Under the pieces are notes generated by a model, which ran no database searches, was not told the origin of the DNA, and worked only from the letters and a program-made list of their open reading frames with translations. A program made the position numbers and the translations under genes. Of a stretch of DNA of 64,000 nucleotides, positions 9,185-22,239 are shown one piece after another (the stretch's first letter is position 1; each line of letters starts with the position of its first letter). Source of the stretch: Sphingomonas dokdonensis (lineage in GTDB: Bacteria > Pseudomonadota > Alphaproteobacteria > Sphingomonadales > Sphingomonadaceae); the NCBI RefSeq assembly GCF_002197685.1, contig NZ_NBBI01000001.1, forward strand, positions 806,001 through 870,000, written 5' to 3'.

Positions 9185-10404
9185 CTCAGGCGACCACCAT
9201 CCTTGACGCGGCCCGCCCGCTCGACGTGCTGGCCGACTTTCCGGCGATCCCCGAAGGCTGGGCGTATCTCGATACTGCTGCGACTTCGCAGAAGCCGCAA
9301 GCGGTCGTGGACGCGATCACGCGCGGCTATGCCGAAACTTATGCCACCGTGCACCGCGGGGTGTACCAGCGCTCGGCCGATATGACGCTGGCCTATGAGG
9401 CGGCGCGGCGCCGTGTTGCCCGGTTCATCAACGGCGCGGAGGAAGAGATCGTCTTCGTTCGCGGCGCGACCGAGGCGATCAATCTCGTTGCGCACAGCTG
9501 GGCGGGCACGCAGCTAAAGGCGGGCGATCGCATCCTGCTGTCGGCGCTGGAGCATCATAGCAACATCGTGCCGTGGCAGATGGTGGCGGAGCGCGTCGGC
9601 GCGGCGATCGACGTGGTGCCGCTGACCGACGATCACCGCATCGATCTGGACGCGATGGCGGCGATGCTGACTCCAGCGCACAAGCTGGTCGCGCTAGCAC
9701 ATGTCTCCAACGTGCTCGGCTCGGTGCTGGACGCGAGACGCGCGACCGAGCTTGCGCACGGCGTCGGGGCGAAGATCCTGATCGACGGGTGCCAGTCGGT
9801 GCCGCGGCTGGCGGTGGACGTGGCCGACATCGGCTGCGACTTCTACGTCTTTTCCGGTCACAAGCTCTACGGGCCGACGGGCATCGGCGTGCTGTGGGGC
9901 AGGGCCGATCTGCTCGACGCCATGCCGCCGTATCAGGGCGGCGGGTCGATGATCGATCGCGTCACGTTCGCCAGGACGACCTATGCGCCCGCACCGACCC
10001 GCTTCGAGGCGGGTACGCCGCATATCGTCGGCGCGCTCGGTCTCCATGCCGCGATCGACTATGTCGAGGCAATCGGGCTGGACCGCATCCACGCGCATGA
10101 GACCGCGCTGGTCAGCCGCACGCGCGAGGCGCTGGGTGCGCTGAACTCGGTTCGCCTGTTCGGTCCGGCGGACAGCGCCGGCATCGTCTCCTTTGCGGTG
10201 GAGGGGGTTCATCCGCACGACGTCGGCACCATATTGGATGAGGCCAAGGTCGCAATCCGCGCCGGCCATCATTGCGCGCAGCCGCTGATGGAGGTGCTGG
10301 GCGTGGAGGCGACCGCGCGTGCCAGCTTCGGCGTCTACAACGGGCCGCAGGATGTTGATGCGCTGGTCAAGGGCATCGAACGAGTGAGCCGGATTTTTGG
10401 ATAG
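9181..10404 (+). CDS. sufS: Cysteine desulfurase SufS
   Basis: This PLP-dependent class V aminotransferase-fold enzyme takes sulfur from cysteine, leaving a persulfide for cluster building. The 407 residues include the PLP lysine Lys228 in SGHKLYGPTG and the catalytic Cys365 in RAGHHCAQP, both canonical for the group II (SufS) type. The chosen GTG at 9181 gives the four-base overlap seen at the other suf junctions; the in-frame ATG at 9160 lies inside sufD. No sufE or sufU gene, which would normally accept the sulfur, lies in this operon, so a partner should be elsewhere. Confidence 0.95.
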   Translation: MTQATTILDAARPLDVLADFPAIPEGWAYLDTAATSQKPQAVVDAITRGYAETYATVHRGVYQRSADMTLAYEAARRRVARFINGAEEEIVFVRGATEAINLVAHSWAGTQLKAGDRILLSALEHHSNIVPWQMVAERVGAAIDVVPLTDDHRIDLDAMAAMLTPAHKLVALAHVSNVLGSVLDARRATELAHGVGAKILIDGCQSVPRLAVDVADIGCDFYVFSGHKLYGPTGIGVLWGRADLLDAMPPYQGGGSMIDRVTFARTTYAPAPTRFEAGTPHIVGALGLHAAIDYVEAIGLDRIHAHETALVSRTREALGALNSVRLFGPADSAGIVSFAVEGVHPHDVGTILDEAKVAIRAGHHCAQPLMEVLGVEATARASFGVYNGPQDVDALVKGIERVSRIFG

Positions 10405-10414
10405 GGATCTTGCG

Positions 10415-10885
10415 ATGAGCAGCGACACGTTCCGGATCGAGGAAGTGGAGGCGGAAACCAGGCCGCCGCGCGCCCGTGTCGAGGATGCGGTCGATGCGCC
10501 TGCCGTGGGTGAGCGCAAGCGCGACTATCTCGATGGTTTCCTGACGCAGAAGCCGCAGGGCGACGCTGCGCACGAACCCGGCGGTGCGTTGTACGAGGCG
10601 ATCATTGATGCGCTGAAGGAGATCTACGATCCCGAGATCCCGGTGAACATCTACGAGCTTGGCCTCATCTACAACGTCGAGGTGACGGACGGCGGCCATG
10701 CGGTGGTCACCATGACGCTGACGACGCCGCATTGTCCGGTGGCCGAATCGATGCCGGGTGAGGTCGAACTGCGCGTCGGCTCGGTACCCGGCGTGTCGAT
10801 CGCCGACGTCAACCTCGTCTGGGATCCGCCCTGGGACCCGGCCAAGATGTCCGACGAGGCGCGGCTCGAATTGGGGATGTTGTGA
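10415..10885 (+). CDS. sufT: SUF system assembly protein SufT (DUF59/MIP18 domain)
   Basis: This 156-residue protein has a variable N-terminus and a DUF59 domain from about residue 60 onward. The domain is marked by YDPEIPVNIYELGLIYNV and by TTPHCPVAESMPGEVE, which carries the conserved cysteine. DUF59 proteins, including bacterial SufT and eukaryotic CIA2, help mature iron-sulfur proteins. The ATG at 10415 has AGGGA about 7 bases upstream; an in-frame GTG or ATG before 10415 would reach into sufS. Its stop overlaps the sufA ATG by one base. Confidence 0.92.
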   Translation: MSSDTFRIEEVEAETRPPRARVEDAVDAPAVGERKRDYLDGFLTQKPQGDAAHEPGGALYEAIIDALKEIYDPEIPVNIYELGLIYNVEVTDGGHAVVTMTLTTPHCPVAESMPGEVELRVGSVPGVSIADVNLVWDPPWDPAKMSDEARLELGML

Positions 10886-11238
10886 TGGCGACGACAGTTC
10901 GTGAACGCCCCGCCGCGCTGATCCTGACCGATAGCGCGAAGGCGCGGATCGCATCGCTGATGGCGCAGGCGCCGGCGGGCGCGATCGGCGTCAAGCTGTC
11001 GACACCACGTCGCGGGTGTTCGGGGCTCGCCTATTCCGTCGATTATGTGAGCGAGGCGAAGCCGTTCGACGAGAAGATCGAGACCGATGGCGGCACGCTG
11101 TACGTCGATGGCGGATCGATCCTGTATCTGATCGGATCGACGATGAACTGGGTGGAGGACGATTTCACCGCCGGCTTCGTGTTCGCCAATCCGAACGCCA
11201 AGGGTGCCTGCGGCTGCGGCGAGAGTTTCACCGTCTGA
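10885..11238 (+). CDS. sufA: Iron-sulfur cluster carrier SufA/IscA-type protein (HesB family)
   Basis: This 117-residue A-type carrier receives clusters from the SUF scaffold and passes them to target proteins. The three family cysteines are all present: Cys45 in RRGCSGLAY, and Cys109 and Cys111 in the C-terminal ACGCGESF. The ATG at 10885 overlaps the sufT stop (TGATG); a GTG one codon earlier is possible. It is the last gene of the operon. The 68-base gap before glgP shows no clear terminator. Confidence 0.93.
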   Translation: MATTVRERPAALILTDSAKARIASLMAQAPAGAIGVKLSTPRRGCSGLAYSVDYVSEAKPFDEKIETDGGTLYVDGGSILYLIGSTMNWVEDDFTAGFVFANPNAKGACGCGESFTV

Positions 11239-11306
11239 TTTTGGCTCAAGCTGCACCGCAGCATCGTGCGTGACTCTGGCGTCGCCGGCGCTAAGCTTGG
11301 CTTGCC

Positions 11307-13742
11307 ATGACCGAACCCGAGATCGCGCCCGCTCCCGCTCCCGCCCGTTCCCCTTTGGCCGATCGCATCGTCGACACGCTGATCCATCGCATCGGCAAGG
11401 ACGAGCGCGCCGCGCGCAAGCATGATTGGCTCGCTGCAACCATCCTGACCCTGCGCGATGAGATCATCGACAAATGGATGGCATCGACGCGGCAGGCGCA
11501 TGCCGCGGGCGCGAAGCGCGTCTATTATCTCAGTCTCGAATTCCTGATCGGCAGGCTGTTGCGCGATGCCTTGTCCAACCTCGGCCGCAATGCGGAGGTG
11601 GGCGACGCATTGGCAGTGCTTGGCGTCGATTTGGCAGAGATCGAGGAGATCGAGCCCGACGCTGCGCTTGGCAACGGAGGGCTTGGGCGGCTGGCGGCGT
11701 GCTTCATGGAAAGCATGGCGACGCTGGACCTACCCGCCTACGGGTATGGCATCCGCTACGTGAATGGCATGTTCCGTCAGCGCATTGATGATGGCTGGCA
11801 GGTGGAATTGCCCGAGACATGGCTCGCGCACGGCAATCCGTGGGAGTTTGAGCGACGCGAGAGTGCTTATTTCGTCGGCTTCGGCGGTGAGGTGATCGGC
11901 AACGAGGTCGGGCATGTTCATTGGAAGCCAGCCGAGGCAGTGGAGGCGCTTGCCTATGACACGCCGGTCGTGGGCTGGCGCGGCAAGCGGGTCAACACGC
12001 TGCGGCTATGGAGCGCGCGGGCCTTTGATCCGATACGCCTGGACGCCTTCAACGCGGGTGATCATATCGGCGCGCTGGCGGGGCAGGTGCGCGCGGAGAG
12101 CCTGGTGCGGGTGCTCTATCCATCGGATAGCAGCGCCGCCGGCCAGGAACTGCGGCTGCGGCAGGAGTATTTCTTCTCCTCGGCGTCGATCCAAGACATC
12201 GTTCGGCGTCATGTCCAGTATTTCGGCGACATCCGCACGCTGCCGGACAAGGCGGCAATCCAGCTGAACGACACCCATCCTGCCGTATCAGTCGCGGAAT
12301 TGATGCGCCTGCTGATCGATCACCATGACCTGCCGTTTGACGAAGCATGGGAGATCACCCGCAAGACGTTCGGCTACACGAACCACACGCTGCTGCCGGA
12401 AGCGCTGGAAAGCTGGCCCTTGCCGTTGTTCGAGCGACTGCTGCCCCGGCACATGCAGTTGATCTACGCCATCAACGGCCGGGTTCTTCGCGAAGCCCGC
12501 AAAAGCGACGGGATGAGCGATCAGGCGGTGGCGGCGATCAGCTTGATCGACGAGAATGGCGAACGGCGGGTGCGGATGGCCAATCTGGCCTTTGTCGGCA
12601 GTCACAGCGTGAACGGCGTGGCGGCGCTTCATACCGCTTTGATGAAGCAGACGGTCTTCGCCGATCTTCACCGCCTGTATCCGGCGCGCATCAACAACAA
12701 GACCAACGGGATCACGCCGCGACGTTGGCTGATGGATTGCAACCCGGGGCTGACCGCGCTGGTGCGGGATGCGATCGGCGCCGAATTCTGTGACGATACA
12801 GCTAAACTTCAGTCGCTTGATTCTTTTTCGAATGATCCCTCTTTCCGGGAGCGTTTCTCAGGAGTGAAGCGTTCGAACAAAGTGGGACTGTCAAATTTCA
12901 TCGGGGAAAGCATGGGGTTGCGTCTCGACCCCGACGCGCTGTTCGATGTGCAGATCAAGCGTGTGCATGAATACAAGCGGCAGTTGTTGAATATCATCGA
13001 AACCGTCGCACTCTACGATCAGATCCGTAGCCATCCCGAAGAGGACTGGACGCCGCGCGTCAAGATTTTTGCCGGCAAGGCAGCGTCGAGTTATCATAAT
13101 GCCAAACTCATCATCAAATTGGCCAATGACGTGGCGAAGCGGGTGAACAGCGATCCATCGGTCGGTGGCTTGCTGAAGGTGGCGTTCCTACCGAACTACA
13201 ACGTCAGTCTGGCGGAGCGTATCATCCCGGCGGCTGACTTGTCGGAGCAGATCTCCACTGCTGGTATGGAGGCGTCGGGCACTGGCAACATGAAGTTCGC
13301 GCTGAATGGCGCGTTGACCATTGGCACGCTCGACGGCGCCAATATCGAGATCAAGGAACATGTTGGTGACGACAACATCGTCATCTTCGGCCTGACGGCT
13401 GATGAGGTGGCGGCAAAGCGGGCAGGCTCCTATCGCCCGCGCGAGGTGATCGAGGGGAGCCGCGAACTGTCGCAGGCGGTCAACGCCATCGCGTCCGGCG
13501 TGTTCTCGCCCGACGATCCGAGCCGCTATCGCGAATTGATGAACGGGCTATACGACCACGACTGGTTTATGGTTGCTGCGGACTTCGATGCGTACACCGC
13601 GGCGCAGCGCGCGGTTGATGCGCGTTGGGCGGACCAGGCGGGCTGGCAGGCGGCAGCGATCCGCAACGTCGCGCGGGTCGGGTGGTTTTCCTCCGACCGC
13701 ACCATCGGCGAATATGCGCGTGAGATTTGGGGTGTGATGTGA
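11307..13742 (+). CDS. glgP: Glycogen phosphorylase
   Basis: This 811-residue PLP enzyme (GT35) releases glucose-1-phosphate from the non-reducing ends of glycogen with inorganic phosphate. The PLP site EASGTGNMKFALNGALTIGT puts the cofactor lysine at Lys663. Other conserved blocks are DAALGNGGLGRLAACF, HPAVSVAELMR and KRVHEYKRQLLN. Length matches bacterial GlgP/MalP. It is the first gene of a six-gene glycogen operon, and its TGA overlaps the GTG of glgB by four bases. A stretch near 12795-12905 is visibly poorer in G and C than the rest of the gene but keeps the frame. Confidence 0.96.
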   Translation: MTEPEIAPAPAPARSPLADRIVDTLIHRIGKDERAARKHDWLAATILTLRDEIIDKWMASTRQAHAAGAKRVYYLSLEFLIGRLLRDALSNLGRNAEVGDALAVLGVDLAEIEEIEPDAALGNGGLGRLAACFMESMATLDLPAYGYGIRYVNGMFRQRIDDGWQVELPETWLAHGNPWEFERRESAYFVGFGGEVIGNEVGHVHWKPAEAVEALAYDTPVVGWRGKRVNTLRLWSARAFDPIRLDAFNAGDHIGALAGQVRAESLVRVLYPSDSSAAGQELRLRQEYFFSSASIQDIVRRHVQYFGDIRTLPDKAAIQLNDTHPAVSVAELMRLLIDHHDLPFDEAWEITRKTFGYTNHTLLPEALESWPLPLFERLLPRHMQLIYAINGRVLREARKSDGMSDQAVAAISLIDENGERRVRMANLAFVGSHSVNGVAALHTALMKQTVFADLHRLYPARINNKTNGITPRRWLMDCNPGLTALVRDAIGAEFCDDTAKLQSLDSFSNDPSFRERFSGVKRSNKVGLSNFIGESMGLRLDPDALFDVQIKRVHEYKRQLLNIIETVALYDQIRSHPEEDWTPRVKIFAGKAASSYHNAKLIIKLANDVAKRVNSDPSVGGLLKVAFLPNYNVSLAERIIPAADLSEQISTAGMEASGTGNMKFALNGALTIGTLDGANIEIKEHVGDDNIVIFGLTADEVAAKRAGSYRPREVIEGSRELSQAVNAIASGVFSPDDPSRYRELMNGLYDHDWFMVAADFDAYTAAQRAVDARWADQAGWQAAAIRNVARVGWFSSDRTIGEYAREIWGVM

Positions 13743-15907
13743 AGCCGCCCCGTGGCGCCATCGAGGCATTGCTAGGGGGCGAGCACAGTGACCCTTTCGC
13801 GCTGCTCGGCACCTATGCCGGGCCGCAAGGTACATTTGCCCGGACGCTTGTTCCCGGCGCGGATACAGTAGAGGCGCACAGCCTTTCGGGCGACGTGCTT
13901 GGCACCCTGACACGCGTCGATCATCGCGGTCTATTCGAGGGGTTCATCGATGGCGAGCCGCAGCCGCTGAAGTACCGCGCAAAGGCGAGCGGCGCGGAAT
14001 GGATGGTGACCGACCCATACACCTTCGGCCCGGTGCTTGGGCCGGTCGATGACGTGTTGATGGCGGAGGGCACGCATTATCGCCTGCATGACAAGATGGG
14101 CGCGCATCTGATCGAGCATGAAGGTGCCACCGGTGTGCATTTCGCGGTGTGGGCGCCCAATGCGCAGCGCGTCTCCGTTGTCGGTGACTTCAACGGTTGG
14201 AATGGCAAACGGCACCTGATGCGCCGACGTGGCGACGTGGGCGTCTGGGAAATCTTCATTCCGGACCTTGCTGCGGGACAGCATTACAAGTTCGAGATCA
14301 TCGGGCGTGACGGGCAGGTGCAGCCGCTCAAGGCCGACCCTTATGCCTTTGCCACCGAGCTACGGCCCGGCACGGCCTCGGTCACGGCGGCGCCGCTGGC
14401 GCATGAATGGGGCGACGACGAACACCGCGCGCATTGGGCGTCGGTGGATCCGCGGCGCGTGCCGATCAGCATCTACGAGGTCCATGCCGGATCATGGGAC
14501 CGGGATGAGAATGGCTGGTTCCTCACCTGGGATGCGCTGGCTGACAGGCTGATCCCTTATGTGGTGGAGCTCGGCTTCACGCACATCGAATTTCTGCCCG
14601 TGGCGGAGCACCCCTACGATCCGTCCTGGGGATATCAGACCACCGGGCTTTACGCGCCATCGGCCCGGTTCGGCGATGTCGAGGGGTTTGCCCGTTTTGT
14701 CGACGGCGCGCATCGTGCGGGGATCGGCGTGCTCCTCGATTGGGTGCCGGCCCATTTCCCTACCGATGCCCACGGGCTGGCGAGGTTCGACGGCACGGCC
14801 TTGTACGAGCACGAAGATCCGCGGCTCGGCTTCCATCCCGATTGGAACACCGCGATCTACAATTTCGGGCGCCGCGAAGTGTCCGCGTTTCTGGTGAACA
14901 ACGCCCTGTTCTGGGCCGAGCGCTATCATGTCGACGGCTTGAGGGTCGATGCGGTCGCATCGATGCTCTACCGCGATTACAGCCGTAAGGCGGGCGAATG
15001 GATCCCGAACGAGGCTGGTGGGCGAGAGAATTGGGAGGCTGCCTCCTTTCTCCAATCGATGAACCGCGCGGTATATGGCGCGCATCCCGGCTTCTTTACC
15101 ATCGCCGAGGAATCGACGGCGTGGCCAGGCGTTACTCATCCGGCGCATGACGGCGGGCTCGGCTTCGGCTTCAAGTGGAACATGGGCTTCATGCACGATA
15201 CGCTGAAGTACATGGCGCGCGAGCCGGTGCATCGCCGGCATCATCATCAGGATGTGACCTTCGGGCTGGTCTACGCGTTTAGCGAAAACTACGTGCTGCC
15301 GATCAGCCATGACGAGGTGGTGCACGGCAAGGGATCGATGCTCACCAAGATGAGCGGCGACGATTGGCAGCAGTTCGCCAATCTGCGCGCCTTTTACGGC
15401 CTGATGTGGGGCTATCCCGGAAAGAAGCTGCTGTTTATGGGGCAGGAGTTCGCCCAGCGGCGCGAGTGGGATGAGAGCCGTGCGCTGGATTGGGATCTTT
15501 GCCGCTCGACCTCGCATGTGGGCGTGCGCAAGCTGGTTCGCGATCTAAACATTCTGTACCGTGAAAAGCCGGCGCTTCATGCGCGCGATTGCGAACCAGA
15601 GGGTTTCGAGTGGCTGGTGGCGGACGATGCGGATAATTCGGTCTTTGTCTGGCTGCGCAAGGCGCCCGATGCTCCGCCCGTAGTAATCGTGTGCAACATG
15701 ACGCCGATCGCGCGCGCGCCGTATCGATTGCCGCTGCCGCGAGCGGGATTGTGGCGCGAAATTCTGAATACCGACGCCAAGGATTATTGGGGATCGGGGC
15801 TCGGCAATCTGGGCGGCGTGGTGGCAAAGGACGGGTCGGCGATGGTGACGCTGCCGCCGTTGGCGACCATTATGTTCGAGTTCGCAGGAGAGACGGCTGC
15901 CGCGTAG
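13739..15907 (+). CDS. glgB: 1,4-alpha-glucan branching enzyme
   Basis: This GH13 enzyme makes alpha-1,6 branches in glycogen. The 722 residues hold an N-terminal branching-enzyme domain, a CBM48 module ([21 protein letters not shown] near 140-160) and the catalytic barrel. The nucleophile is Asp404 in [11 protein letters not shown], the acid/base is Glu457 in [11 protein letters not shown], and the [11 protein letters not shown] segment follows. These positions are within one residue of E. coli GlgB (Asp405, Glu458). The GTG at 13739 gives a four-base overlap with glgP and has GGGG upstream. The 92-base gap to glgC holds a structured leader. Confidence 0.96.
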   Translation: MKPPRGAIEALLGGEHSDPFALLGTYAGPQGTFARTLVPGADTVEAHSLSGDVLGTLTRVDHRGLFEGFIDGEPQPLKYRAKASGAEWMVTDPYTFGPVLGPVDDVLMAEGTHYRLHDKMGAHLIEHEGATGVHFAVWAPNAQRVSVVGDFNGWNGKRHLMRRRGDVGVWEIFIPDLAAGQHYKFEIIGRDGQVQPLKADPYAFATELRPGTASVTAAPLAHEWGDDEHRAHWASVDPRRVPISIYEVHAGSWDRDENGWFLTWDALADRLIPYVVELGFTHIEFLPVAEHPYDPSWGYQTTGLYAPSARFGDVEGFARFVDGAHRAGIGVLLDWVPAHFPTDAHGLARFDGTALYEHEDPRLGFHPDWNTAIYNFGRREVSAFLVNNALFWAERYHVDGLRVDAVASMLYRDYSRKAGEWIPNEAGGRENWEAASFLQSMNRAVYGAHPGFFTIAEESTAWPGVTHPAHDGGLGFGFKWNMGFMHDTLKYMAREPVHRRHHHQDVTFGLVYAFSENYVLPISHDEVVHGKGSMLTKMSGDDWQQFANLRAFYGLMWGYPGKKLLFMGQEFAQRREWDESRALDWDLCRSTSHVGVRKLVRDLNILYREKPALHARDCEPEGFEWLVADDADNSVFVWLRKAPDAPPVVIVCNMTPIARAPYRLPLPRAGLWREILNTDAKDYWGSGLGNLGGVVAKDGSAMVTLPPLATIMFEFAGETAAA

Positions 15908-15954
15908 CGTTTGATGCCGTCTGGCAGGGACGCGTTCCTTGCAACCAAAAATCT

Positions 15955-15995
15955 GGGAGCACCGCCTCCCCAACTTCCTCTCGGCCCGGGAGGAG
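15955..15995 (+). promoter_or_regulatory. glgC leader that can hide the ribosome binding site
   Basis: The Shine-Dalgarno GGGAGG (15988-15993) can pair with two upstream elements. One is a local hairpin in which 15975-15983 pairs with 15987-15995 around a three-base loop, with two G-U pairs. The other is CCTCCC (15965-15970), its exact complement, which can instead pair with GGGAG at 15955-15959. These are mutually exclusive folds. In GC-rich DNA such pairings arise by chance, so function is inference. Confidence 0.35.
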
Positions 15996-15999
15996 AAGG

Positions 16000-17268
16000 A
16001 TGAAGAGGATGGAACACCGAAAGGGACAGCCACTTGCGCGTGACGCAATGGCGTATGTGCTTGCGGGCGGGCGCGGCAGCCGGCTTGCCGAGTTGACGGA
16101 CACCCGCGCGAAGCCGGCGGTGTATTTCGGTGGGAAGAGCCGGATCATCGATTTCGCGCTGTCGAACGCGATCAATTCGGGCATTCGCCGGATCGGCGTG
16201 GCGACGCAGTACAAGGCGCATTCGCTGATCCGGCATCTTCAGCGCGGATGGAATTTCCTGCGACCCGAGCGGAACGAGAGTTTTGACATTCTACCCGCGT
16301 CGCAGCGCGTCAGCGAGTTCCAATGGTATGAAGGTACCGCAGACGCCGTCTTCCAGAACATCGACATCATCGAAAGTTACGATCCCGAATATATGGTGAT
16401 CCTGGCGGGTGATCACATCTACAAGATGGATTACGAGCTGATGCTTCAACAGCACGTCGAGCAAGGCGCCGACGTGACGGTCGCCTGCATGGAGGTGCCG
16501 CGGATGGAAGCTGTTGCGTTCGGCGTCATGCACGTGGATGAAACCGATCGGATCATCGACTTCGTGGAAAAGCCGGCCGATCCGCCGGCAATGCCGGGGA
16601 AGCCCGACGTCGCGCTGGCGTCGATGGGCATTTACGTATTCAAGACGTCTTTATTGTTCGACCAGCTAAGGCGCGATGCCGAAACGCCCGGATCGAACCG
16701 CGACTTTGGGCGCGATATCGTGCCGTGGCTGGTCAAGCACGGCAAGGCGGTGGCGCACCAGTTCAGCACGTCCTGCGTGCGATCCTCCAATGAATCGTCG
16801 GCCTATTGGCGCGATGTGGGCACGGTGGATGCGTATTGGAAAGCCAATATCGATTTAACCGACGTGGTACCGGCGCTGGATCTGTACGATCGTTCCTGGC
16901 CGATCTCCACCTATTCGGAGCTGACGCCGCCGGCGAAGTTCGTCCATGACATCGACGGGCGGCGCGGATCGGCGGTGGCGAGCCTTGTGTCGGGCGACTG
17001 CATCGTTTCGGGGTCGTCGATCTACCGTTCGCTGCTGTTCACCGGAGTTCGCACGCACAGTTTTGCCATGCTCGATGAAGCGGTCGTGCTGCCGTACGTG
17101 AAGGTGGGGCGCGGTGCGCGGCTGCGCAAAGTGGTGATCGACCGCGGAGTGGAGATCCCCGACGGACTGGTGGTGGGTGACGATCCGGCGCTGGACGCGC
17201 ATCGTTTTCGCCGCACCGATGAAGGCATTTGCCTGATCACCAAGCCGATGATCGATCGCCTTGCATGA
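16000..17268 (+). CDS. glgC: Glucose-1-phosphate adenylyltransferase (ADP-glucose pyrophosphorylase)
   Basis: This 422-residue enzyme makes ADP-glucose from ATP and glucose-1-phosphate, the committed and usually allosterically controlled step of glycogen synthesis. The nucleotide-binding block [20 protein letters not shown] lies near residues 18-37 and is followed by [20 protein letters not shown]. Downstream are [22 protein letters not shown] and FVEKPADPP, with a C-terminal left-handed beta-helix region. The frame is open from 15691, but ATG 16000 has GGAGG six bases upstream and gives the standard length; an ATG three codons further in is a second choice. The leader may regulate its translation. 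Confidence 0.96.
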   Translation: MKRMEHRKGQPLARDAMAYVLAGGRGSRLAELTDTRAKPAVYFGGKSRIIDFALSNAINSGIRRIGVATQYKAHSLIRHLQRGWNFLRPERNESFDILPASQRVSEFQWYEGTADAVFQNIDIIESYDPEYMVILAGDHIYKMDYELMLQQHVEQGADVTVACMEVPRMEAVAFGVMHVDETDRIIDFVEKPADPPAMPGKPDVALASMGIYVFKTSLLFDQLRRDAETPGSNRDFGRDIVPWLVKHGKAVAHQFSTSCVRSSNESSAYWRDVGTVDAYWKANIDLTDVVPALDLYDRSWPISTYSELTPPAKFVHDIDGRRGSAVASLVSGDCIVSGSSIYRSLLFTGVRTHSFAMLDEAVVLPYVKVGRGARLRKVVIDRGVEIPDGLVVGDDPALDAHRFRRTDEGICLITKPMIDRLA

Positions 17269-17388
17269 TGAATGCTGGGCCAAACCCGGCCGCCTTCTGG
17301 CGCAAAACAGCCTCCTTCGTAGCGGTTGCGGACGCTTGTGGCGCAATTTGGCCGCCTAGCGCACCTGTTCCGGCCAAGGCGTAGTGCG

Positions 17389-20438
<3,050 letters not shown>

Positions 20439-20468
20439 CACGAGCCTTGTGGCGAACAGGGCATCGCT

Positions 20469-22217
20469 GTGAGCGCCCCCGATAAAGACCTGCGTTCGAA
20501 CGAGACGCGCGCTTTCCGCGTTCGCTCGCCGCGTGCCGACCAGTTGTGGCTATGTCTGTTCGACGGAGACGATGAGCGCCGGGTGGTGATGATCCATACG
20601 GGCGACGATTGGGTGTGTGAAACGGTGGCGCCAGCGGGAACGCGCTATGGCTTTCGAGCGGCGGGAGCACCACCGTTCGATGCGTCGAAGCTGCTGGTCG
20701 ATCCAGGGGCGACGCATCTCGACCGGCCGTTCGCCTATGATCCGCGGCTTGCGACCTTTGGCTGCGACACCGCCTCCCTGGTGCCCAAGGCGGTGGTGAC
20801 GCCGCCGCTGCCGCCGCTTGCCCGGCGCGCGCCCGTGTTTCGGCCCGGCGGGCTGATCTACGAAGTGAACGTGCGCGGTCTGACGATGCTGCACCCTGAC
20901 ATACCGGCGGCGCTGCGCGGCACGGTGGCGGCAATCGGGCATCCGGTTATCCTTGAGCATTTGCAGCGACTTGGCGTCGATGCGGTCGAGCTAATGCCGA
21001 TTGTCGCCTGGATCGACGAGCGCCATTTGCCGTCGCTCGGGATGCACAATGCATGGGGCTATAATCCGGTGGTGCCGATGGCGCTCGATCCGCGGCTGTG
21101 CCCCGGTGGCATGGCGGAGCTGCGTGCGACGGTGGCAGCACTGCGCGAGGTGGGGATTGGCACCATCCTCGACCTCGTCTTCAATCATACGGGCGAGAGC
21201 GATCTTCAGGGGCCGACGCTGTCATTCCGCGGGCTAGACGATGCGGTGTATGCGCGTGCGCCGGACGGCACGCTGATCAATGATGCGGGGACGGGCAACA
21301 CGCTCGACTTCGGCTATGCGCCCGTGCGCGAGATGACGCTGGCGGCGCTGCGGCATTTCGTCACGCAGGCCGGGGTGGACGGCTTCCGCTTCGACCTGGC
21401 GACGGTCATGGCGCGATCGCCGGGGTTCGATCGGGACGCGCCGATCTTTGCGGCGATCGCCGCCGATCCGGTGCTTGCCGACCGCATCATGATCGCCGAG
21501 CCGTGGGACATCGGGCCGGGTGGCTATCAGCTCGGGCAGTTTCCGGCGAACTGGCTGGAATGGAACGACCGCTTCCGCGACGACGTGCGGTGCTTCTGGC
21601 GCGGAGATGGGGCGGCGGGTGCGCTCGCCACGCGGCTGAGCGGATCGACCGACCTGTTCGGCGGCGCGCGGACCCGCAGCGTCAACTTCGTGGCGGCGCA
21701 TGACGGCTTTACCCTGGCCGACACGGTCGCCTACGCAGGCCGGCACAACCATGCCAATGGCGAGCAGAACCGCGACGGGCATGGCGACGAGGTGAGCTGG
21801 AACGCGGGCGAGGAGGGGCAGGGCCGTGCCGAAGACCGGCGAGCGCTGCTAGCCACGCTGTTCGCCGCGCGCGGGACGATCATGCTGACGGCAGGTGACG
21901 AATTCGGGCGGACGCAGGCCGGGAATAACAATGCCTACGCGCAGGATAATGCGACGTCATGGCTCGACTGGGCTGGGCGGGACCGGGCGCTGGAGGCGTG
22001 CGTGGCTGGCCTCGCTGCCTGGCGGCGGGCGAACCGGGCGATCGGCGATCCTGGCATCCGACATGATCTGATCTGGCTGCGGCTGGATGGCGAGCCGATG
22101 ACGGCAGAGGATTGGGGCGCCGCCGATGGCTTTGCCATGATGCTGCCGGGCGGGAGCGGCGTGCGGGTCGATCGGCGCACCCGCACTGCCGAGATACTGT
22201 CGCCGCGCCAACCCTGA
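20469..22217 (+). CDS. glgX: Glycogen debranching enzyme GlgX-type (GH13_11)
   Basis: This isoamylase-type enzyme removes short alpha-1,6 branches left after phosphorylase action. The 582 residues include a shortened N-terminal CBM48-like region and the barrel, with nucleophile Asp309 in FRFDLATVMAR, acid/base Glu344 in MIAEPWDIGPGGYQLGQFP, and FVAAHDGFTLADTVAY. The NEQNRDG-like block reads NGEQNRDGHGDEVSWN. It is shorter than E. coli GlgX (about 657), mostly through compact ends. The start is GTG at 20469, 30 bases after pgm. It is the last operon gene and converges on the MDR oxidoreductase gene. Confidence 0.92.
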   Translation: MSAPDKDLRSNETRAFRVRSPRADQLWLCLFDGDDERRVVMIHTGDDWVCETVAPAGTRYGFRAAGAPPFDASKLLVDPGATHLDRPFAYDPRLATFGCDTASLVPKAVVTPPLPPLARRAPVFRPGGLIYEVNVRGLTMLHPDIPAALRGTVAAIGHPVILEHLQRLGVDAVELMPIVAWIDERHLPSLGMHNAWGYNPVVPMALDPRLCPGGMAELRATVAALREVGIGTILDLVFNHTGESDLQGPTLSFRGLDDAVYARAPDGTLINDAGTGNTLDFGYAPVREMTLAALRHFVTQAGVDGFRFDLATVMARSPGFDRDAPIFAAIAADPVLADRIMIAEPWDIGPGGYQLGQFPANWLEWNDRFRDDVRCFWRGDGAAGALATRLSGSTDLFGGARTRSVNFVAAHDGFTLADTVAYAGRHNHANGEQNRDGHGDEVSWNAGEEGQGRAEDRRALLATLFAARGTIMLTAGDEFGRTQAGNNNAYAQDNATSWLDWAGRDRALEACVAGLAAWRRANRAIGDPGIRHDLIWLRLDGEPMTAEDWGAADGFAMMLPGGSGVRVDRRTRTAEILSPRQP

Positions 22218-22239
22218 AGGCTGACGCGGCGACCAATGG

